Below, one piece after another: positions 23,249-28,198 of a stretch of 28,198 nucleotides of DNA. Position 1 is the first letter of the stretch. The number at the start of each line of letters is the position of its first letter. A program made the translations under genes and the position numbers. The stretch is from a virus: positions 1 to 28,198 of the IMG/VR virus record IMGVR_UViG_3300042519_000639; one strand, given 5' to 3'. Under the pieces are notes generated by a model. It searched no databases. It had not been told where the DNA came from and worked only from the letters and a program-made list of their open reading frames with translations.

Positions 23249-23841
23249 ACCTGCTCCATTGATATAGATACACTCCAGAAGGTCTGCAGGCCTCTTTTAA
23301 GGACAGTAAAGTCACATGAGGTAAACATTACCGTATAAGTATAATCATCGGCCAAGGTGCCAGCATCAGCAGTTATTAGGGATGGATTAAATACCGTTGG
23401 ATTTAGTTTTATCCTAAAAGATCCTCTTCCTGCATCCGACTCATAAAAATTCTTTATGTCTTCTGCACCCCATCCACCATCTACTGTTTCATTTCTAAAT
23501 GATGGCAACATTTCCCAAGATACACTTATGTTTAGCTTATCGGCAATAAAATATTTTCTTAGTGTTCCATTTGACATTCTTTGGCTAGATTCAATTCTAT
23601 TTGTAGTTATAGCAAGGGGATCTCTATTATGCTCTGTAACTCTTCTAAATTTTAACTCCGCTCTATCCTCGTATCGTAGCGGCCAAGTTTTTGTTAGAGC
23701 ATTATAGGCAGGATAAACATTTCCTGGCGGAGTAATTGTTTCACCCTTGTAGTTAAAAGTATTGTTTGCAGTATTAATTGCAAATGGGTCAATTGCTTCG
23801 ATATATAACACAGATCCTTTTGCTAAGTTTTGAAAACTCAT
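23245..23841 (-). CDS. distal tail (Dit-like) protein
   Basis: A 198-aa, beta-rich protein encoded directly after the tape measure gene, the usual place of the distal tail protein that starts the tail tip. Strands around NISVSWEMLPSF, YTYTVMFTSCDFTVLKRG and a final FWSVSISMEQV fit a Dit-type N-terminal belt domain with no added carbohydrate-binding arm. It would form a hexameric ring between tail tube and hub. The ATG overlaps the tape measure stop by one base (TAATG) and its own TGA overlaps the hub start. The name rests on gene order and size rather than a diagnostic motif. Confidence 0.7.
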   Translation of the reverse strand: MSFQNLAKGSVLYIEAIDPFAINTANNTFNYKGETITPPGNVYPAYNALTKTWPLRYEDRAELKFRRVTEHNRDPLAITTNRIESSQRMSNGTLRKYFIADKLNISVSWEMLPSFRNETVDGGWGAEDIKNFYESDAGRGSFRIKLNPTVFNPSLITADAGTLADDYTYTVMFTSCDFTVLKRGLQTFWSVSISMEQV

Positions 23842-26800
23842 TACCCACCAACCCTTCTATTTACTCCAGCTGCCATTTCCTTTAATCTCATCTCTCTGTG
23901 TATTTGAGTTGCAACATCTTGTGCTGTTACATTAGTTCCATTTAATTCTACGTTAATATTATATACTGAACCTGATACAGCCGCCGATGCATTTGGATTA
24001 AATGGGTTCATATTAGCTGGGATAACAGCTTCATCTTTATGAAGCATTGCCAGCATATTTGCAGGAACCATATTAATACCATTCTCAAACATTGGAACGC
24101 CTAGATTTTTTAATGAAGAATTTGAGAAGTTTTGGACAAGCCCGCCCATTGCATATCCACCGTTGCCTCTGCGTAGGCTTTCCAAGTACGCTTCGCCAGT
24201 CAGCATCTGTCTGTTACTTAAAGGCTGTCTTGCTTCAAAAGCTCTTTCTAAAGCAAGAATTCTTTCTAGCTCTGGTAAAGCCATTGGCTCTATATATCCG
24301 TTTGGACCATATGGGAAGGTTGCTGATGTGCGGTATGGACTTCCATACCATTCTACAACTTCTGGTCTAAGGCTATTTCTCAGCTCATCAGCGGAGCTCC
24401 AGTAAAGAAGTCTATCATCTTGAAAACCAATTATGCTGTTCCTATCATTAAATCTGTTACTATCACTGCCGAAGACGCCAATACCGCTGCTTGGTTGGGA
24501 TGTTGGTTGTGATGGCTGGCGTGATGGAGTATGGCCGCTTAGCCAAGATCCGATGCCGCTTCTTGCTTCTCCAGTTGATGGCTTTGGCTTCTTAGACTTT
24601 CCAATCTTCATAAGCATATCTAAATATTGTTTTAAATTAGGAATTGAAGTTACTGCGCCATAGTAAGGATCATCTGCCATAAAACCACCGATACGAAGAG
24701 CTGATGGTCTACCCATGTCAGTTAAAGTATCAGAGTGTTTTATTCTAGTAATTGAAGTTGCTTTATTCCATAGAGCATCTGAAAGATGTTGGCCTCTATA
24801 TCCTACATGTGTTCCACGATAATGAACATATCCAGTAACTGGATCATAGTTTACCCAAGACAGTTGTTTTTTAGTAATAGGATCTAGAATTTCTGCTTGG
24901 TGCATTCCACCTGCACTAAAAGTTTTTGAAGTTTCTTTTCCTTCTTTTAAGCCTGCAAGGAATTTGTCTATATACGGTGCATCAGTAGGTAAAATATCTC
25001 CTTTTTCAAATCTAAAAAGATAATCTTTTCCTTCTATTTTAATAAGCTCTTCTATAGTTTTTGGCAAATTCTTATTTTCTTCAATAAGATTGGCAGCGGT
25101 GGTATTTTTTAAATCTGGTAGTGCAGTAAACTTATTTCTCTTTGCTGCTCTAAGTGCATCAGATAGCGCAAGCTCATATCTTGCTTTTGCAAATTCTGGG
25201 CTATTAAGGTCACCTTCTTTTTTAAGAGCAACAAAATTACTTCTAAGTTTAGCATTTGGAAGAAGTGAGACTCTAGCTTCTGATGGTAAGCTTATAGCTG
25301 CTTTATCTATTATTTTATATGCTGCAGAACGTGCACGAAGTGCACTAACTCCTTTTATGGCACCTACTCCTGGAACAAAATTTAATCCTGCGCTAACCCA
25401 GTCTCCTGTAGTTGCGCTTCCTTTTGCAATTTCTGCAAAAGGATTAAACATACCTTGCATTAAAGCAGAAACATGTTGCTCATAAGATTTTGGATTTAAA
25501 TCAGCAGCACCATTTTTTCCAAATCCTGGAGTTTTGCCTTGAAAGTATACTCCAAAAAGATCTGCAGCTAATGCTCCAAGTGGGGCAAAAATTCCAAACG
25601 GTCCACTAGTAAGTATTTTTGCACTAGTATCTGAGTAATTCTTTATAGGGCCATCTATTTTAGGGTCGTAGTATGAAAGATTTTTATTCTTTCTTGCTTT
25701 TTGTTCTTGGTTTAAAGGGAGATTTCTTCCGTGTCTATGTCCTACTGGACCGCCTTTATGGTATCCAACTAGACCTCCATTTGCAAAATTGTTTTCCTTG
25801 GCCCAATACTTTAGCGCTACCCATTTAGGGTCCATTGGATCCATGCCTGGGGTGATTTCATACTCTTTCATTTTATCTACCCAGCTTTGATATCTTGCAC
25901 GAATAGATGCAGGCATTGCCTTAGATGCGCCTTCTGCTAAAAATCCTTCTGGATATGCTGGTGATCTCCAACTAGGATTTTCATCTAAAACTCTTGCCAT
26001 GTGAGTAAAGTTACTAAAGTAACCAGTTCCGTGTGCGTAAGGATTTCCAATTAATCTTGCAATGTCTAGCTTACCTTGACCAACCAAGCTATTATAAAGT
26101 CCAGCAGTTTTATCTGTTGCCACTCCTTCTTGAACTGCTCTATAGTTTCCAATTAAATTTGGATTTTTACTAGAAAAATTTGTTAATATATTTTCTATAG
26201 CAGCTTGGCCTTGACCTAATTTAATTTCTTGTGCAGAATCATAAGCTTTTCTAAGATATGCTAGTGCACCATCATCAAAATTATCTTTTGCTGAATTTAG
26301 CCAAGCATCGAAAGACCAATTTTTAGTTGTAAAGTCTAAATGATGAGCATACTCATGGACTGCAGTTCCCCCACTCATTCCACTTGGTGGCATTGTTATT
26401 GTTGTTTTATTTGGACTGTATTCACCAGCAGAAGTTGATGTCATTTTAAAGTCTCTTGCAAGGTTGTAAGGAATTGCATCGTCAGCTGCTACCTTAGACA
26501 ACAAATTATTTATACCAGTTTTGGTATTTATTTTTACACCATCGTTAGGAAGAGATTTTTTAAACCTTAAAATACCATTTTCAATTGATAGCTTTGCAGA
26601 ATTTTGAGATATAGCAGCAGGCTTAGATAATAATGATGTTGAGTTAGTAGCTAGCTTAGTTAATCCGCCAATGGCTGGTAGCAGTGCAAGTAAGTCAGCT
26701 GAAACACCTAGAGACTTATTTCCAAAAATTTCTGGGCTAGTATTATTCTTCAAATTAAATGCTGATGTATAACCTGAAAGCATTTGTGCTGTTTGCAGTA

Positions 26801-28198
26801 GAGCTCTATCTTTTTCTTGCTGCGTTAATCCAAGCTTAACATTGGTAGCTTTGCCCTGAGTTTGGCGACCCATCATTCCGCTACCTATCCCCTCTATAAA
26901 TGAGGTGATAGCATTTACTGGATTAAACTTACTAAACCAGTTACCGTTTTTATTACCTACGAAACCGCCAGTTGCAAATGTCATAAAACCAGGTCCGTAA
27001 ACGCCGTTTCCAATGCCTCCCATAGAAGCTCCAGATCCTGCGTAACGCATTGGATCCTTGTCAAGACCCATTCCTGGCCCACTATACTTAATAGGCTGCT
27101 CGGCTATCTGATGCCAGTAATCTGAGCGATTAGCTATCTTTCCACTAAACGGAAGTCCTGGTATCTCTGTTCCGCCCCAAATATCTTTACCCTTGGCAGG
27201 ACCGTATCTTAGCGCTCCCCATCTTTGAGTATAAGGACTTCCTGAAGGACTTCCATCACTCCAGTAATCTGGCATGTCTTCATCATATGGATTCCATCTA
27301 AATTTTGACCCTGGTAAATTTCTTCCATGTCTATGGCCAACTGGCCCTCCCTTATGTAGCTTTTGTGCATTTAATGCATCAAGTGCCTCTACGCCATATT
27401 TTGCAACAGAAGATGCTCTAACTACATATTCTCCATTTGAAAGCATTGCTGGAATTGAATCTGATGTTCCAGTTCCTTCACCTCTGACTGGCCCACCATC
27501 AGCTTTTGTAGTAATTTTTTGTAGCTGGATGTTACCATCCTTAAGTACAACAAATTGTTTTATTGTTCCATCGGCTTCTCTAAAGTAAAAGTTAGTTCCT
27601 GGCTTATAGCCTTTCTTTTGGGCAAACTTTTTTACCTGTTCTCTACTGCTATTTGGATCATACTTATCTCCCCAATTAATAGAACTCTTACCCAATTGTC
27701 CAACAGTCGTTCCAGCATTTATTGGGTCAGAATAAGTTCCAGTGCCTTTTCCTTTTAGAGCAGCAACGATTTCTTCAGTCATTGTTTTTATCGAGTAGCC
27801 TTTACCTCCAGTAATCTGAGTAGCCATACTAGATACCAATGCAACGTCTCTATCAAGTATCTTTAAAATATCTTTATTTAAAGTGGTAATTGTTGTTGCG
27901 GTTACACCCCTGGTTGTAGCGTCAGGTAAACCAGGAGATTCAACATAAACCTTCTTTACTGTTCCATCTTTATTAAAGTACTGGGCAAAAGATTCTCTTA
28001 TAGCTTTTGCGGTTTCGCTTGATCCAGTTCCAGCTACACCAACTTTTTTAAGCAAATCGTCTAGCTTGCCGACAAGCTGGGCCTCCGCCTTTCTTTTCGC
28101 TTCGCTTTCTGGCATCATGCTATTTGTTATTCTTAAAGCGGTTATCTCATCGTAAGTTGCTTTAAATCCTTTAACTACATCCATAACTGCAGCAGCAT
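23841..28198 (-). CDS. tape measure protein with enzyme-like modules, N-terminus beyond window
   Basis: The frame is open to the right edge, so the true start lies outside. Counting from the Met at 28184, 1447 residues are visible. Tape-measure motifs are GTGTSDSIPAMLSNGEYVV at 237-255 and MGGLV through LHKDEAVIPANMNPF at 1346-1395, with a typical end (QIHREMRLKEMAAG). Between them are two modules, each introduced by the identical 14-mer KGGPVGHRHGRNLP (278-291 and 810-823). The first runs through a hydrophobic stretch (ADLLALLPAIGG) to a domain with HEYAHH at 610-615. The second runs through FAPLGALAADLFG and NFVPGVGAIKG to a GNAT-like region at about 1040-1170. The protein sets tail length and enters the cell at infection, so the modules may act on wall or cytoplasm. 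Confidence 0.85.
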   Translation of the reverse strand, partial: AAAVMDVVKGFKATYDEITALRITNSMMPESEAKRKAEAQLVGKLDDLLKKVGVAGTGSSETAKAIRESFAQYFNKDGTVKKVYVESPGLPDATTRGVTATTITTLNKDILKILDRDVALVSSMATQITGGKGYSIKTMTEEIVAALKGKGTGTYSDPINAGTTVGQLGKSSINWGDKYDPNSSREQVKKFAQKKGYKPGTNFYFREADGTIKQFVVLKDGNIQLQKITTKADGGPVRGEGTGTSDSIPAMLSNGEYVVRASSVAKYGVEALDALNAQKLHKGGPVGHRHGRNLPGSKFRWNPYDEDMPDYWSDGSPSGSPYTQRWGALRYGPAKGKDIWGGTEIPGLPFSGKIANRSDYWHQIAEQPIKYSGPGMGLDKDPMRYAGSGASMGGIGNGVYGPGFMTFATGGFVGNKNGNWFSKFNPVNAITSFIEGIGSGMMGRQTQGKATNVKLGLTQQEKDRALLQTAQMLSGYTSAFNLKNNTSPEIFGNKSLGVSADLLALLPAIGGLTKLATNSTSLLSKPAAISQNSAKLSIENGILRFKKSLPNDGVKINTKTGINNLLSKVAADDAIPYNLARDFKMTSTSAGEYSPNKTTITMPPSGMSGGTAVHEYAHHLDFTTKNWSFDAWLNSAKDNFDDGALAYLRKAYDSAQEIKLGQGQAAIENILTNFSSKNPNLIGNYRAVQEGVATDKTAGLYNSLVGQGKLDIARLIGNPYAHGTGYFSNFTHMARVLDENPSWRSPAYPEGFLAEGASKAMPASIRARYQSWVDKMKEYEITPGMDPMDPKWVALKYWAKENNFANGGLVGYHKGGPVGHRHGRNLPLNQEQKARKNKNLSYYDPKIDGPIKNYSDTSAKILTSGPFGIFAPLGALAADLFGVYFQGKTPGFGKNGAADLNPKSYEQHVSALMQGMFNPFAEIAKGSATTGDWVSAGLNFVPGVGAIKGVSALRARSAAYKIIDKAAISLPSEARVSLLPNAKLRSNFVALKKEGDLNSPEFAKARYELALSDALRAAKRNKFTALPDLKNTTAANLIEENKNLPKTIEELIKIEGKDYLFRFEKGDILPTDAPYIDKFLAGLKEGKETSKTFSAGGMHQAEILDPITKKQLSWVNYDPVTGYVHYRGTHVGYRGQHLSDALWNKATSITRIKHSDTLTDMGRPSALRIGGFMADDPYYGAVTSIPNLKQYLDMLMKIGKSKKPKPSTGEARSGIGSWLSGHTPSRQPSQPTSQPSSGIGVFGSDSNRFNDRNSIIGFQDDRLLYWSSADELRNSLRPEVVEWYGSPYRTSATFPYGPNGYIEPMALPELERILALERAFEARQPLSNRQMLTGEAYLESLRRGNGGYAMGGLVQNFSNSSLKNLGVPMFENGINMVPANMLAMLHKDEAVIPANMNPFNPNASAAVSGSVYNINVELNGTNVTAQDVATQIHREMRLKEMAAGVNRRVGG
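24675..25067 (-). other. GNAT-acetyltransferase-like module in tape measure protein
   Basis: Residues about 1040-1170 (numbered from Met 28184) include strands EILDPITKKQLSWVNYDPVTGYVHYRGTHV (read in parts), then YRGQHLSDALWNKA, which resembles the acetyl-CoA loop and following helix of GNAT enzymes (R-G-x-x-[LI]-[GS]). Next comes IKHSDTLTDMGRPSA, like the HS..RT..G segment of phage-borne GNAT-like domains. The Q/RxxGxG/A signature is only partly kept, so activity is uncertain. Confidence 0.45.
25716..25757 (-). repeat. KGGPVGHRHGRNLP linker, second copy
   Basis: Codons for residues 810-823 of the tape measure frame repeat exactly, at the protein level, the 14 residues encoded at 27312-27353. 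DNA differs at several third positions, so the repeat is old or held by selection on protein. It opens the GNAT-like module. Confidence 0.9.
25845..26567 (-). other. HExxH metallopeptidase-like module in tape measure protein
   Basis: Residues about 540-780 carry GGTAVHEYAHHLDF, an H-E-x-x-H zinc site (H610, E611, H614) followed by a further His and Asp. Downstream acidic candidates for the third ligand are VQEGVATD (about 684-691) and FLAEGASKAMP (748-757). The layout recalls phage-encoded toxin-like and MuF-associated metallopeptidases. Tails of some phages use peptidases for wall passage or deliver them inside. Confidence 0.6.
27312..27353 (-). repeat. KGGPVGHRHGRNLP linker, first copy
   Basis: Residues 278-291 of the tape measure frame. 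Same 14 residues as at 25716-25757, here just after the SDSIPAMLSNGEYVV motif and before the segment leading to the peptidase-like module. The His/Arg-rich GHRHGRN core is unusual for a tape measure linker. Confidence 0.9.

Noticed and set aside
24092-28198. Several plus-strand ORFs opposite the tape measure gene
   Set aside because: Antisense shadows without ribosome binding sites or recognisable domains.

Overview
The window is one continuous, densely packed block of bacteriophage genes, all read from the minus strand, so transcription runs from position 28198 towards 1. By eye the DNA is AT-rich (GC in the high 30s percent). The virion proteins (tape measure, hub, and the small tail-tip proteins with their characteristic C-terminal motifs) look like those of long-tailed actinobacteriophages. 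Low GC combined with actinophage-like tail proteins suggests a siphovirus of low-GC, possibly freshwater, Actinobacteria. The host is an inference. No integrase, repressor, lysis gene, tRNA or CRISPR array is visible.

Right part (28198 to about 11950), tail module: the C-terminal 1450 or so residues of a tape measure protein (cut by the window edge), a Dit-like distal tail protein, a 1105-aa tail hub, a 112-aa small tail protein, a 288-aa tail-tip protein, a 1218-aa central tail/host-recognition protein and a 1030-aa tail fibre. Neighbours are joined by 1-4 bp start/stop overlaps or very short gaps. The tape measure protein is unusual. Between its standard glycine-rich tape-measure motifs it carries an HEYAHH metallopeptidase-like module and a GNAT-acetyltransferase-like module, each preceded by a hydrophobic segment that resembles pretoxin regions. 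The fibre carries two FFPP tetrapeptide tracts made of 12-bp DNA repeats, and a decayed third tract lies in frame beyond a triple TGA stop.

Middle (11950 to 10895): a clear sigma70-type promoter drives three small genes, two coiled-coil proteins and one protein with a lectin-like C-terminus. A second strong promoter followed at once by a perfect 20-bp palindrome separates this group from the replication genes.

Left part (10894 to 1), DNA metabolism module in transcription order: calcineurin-like phosphoesterase, zinc ribbon protein, MerR-like HTH protein, 40-aa C2H2-type zinc-finger protein, two small proteins, DnaB-type helicase, 99-aa protein, DnaG-type primase, gp32-like ssDNA-binding protein, a full-length DnaE-type polymerase III alpha subunit, a small acidic protein, RecA, a zinc ribbon protein, a PD-(D/E)XK nuclease resembling Holliday junction resolvases, an OB-fold SSB, a 34-aa membrane peptide and one truncated gene. 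This set gives the phage most of its own replisome and recombination machinery. Clamp and clamp loader are not seen and are presumably supplied by the host or encoded outside the window.
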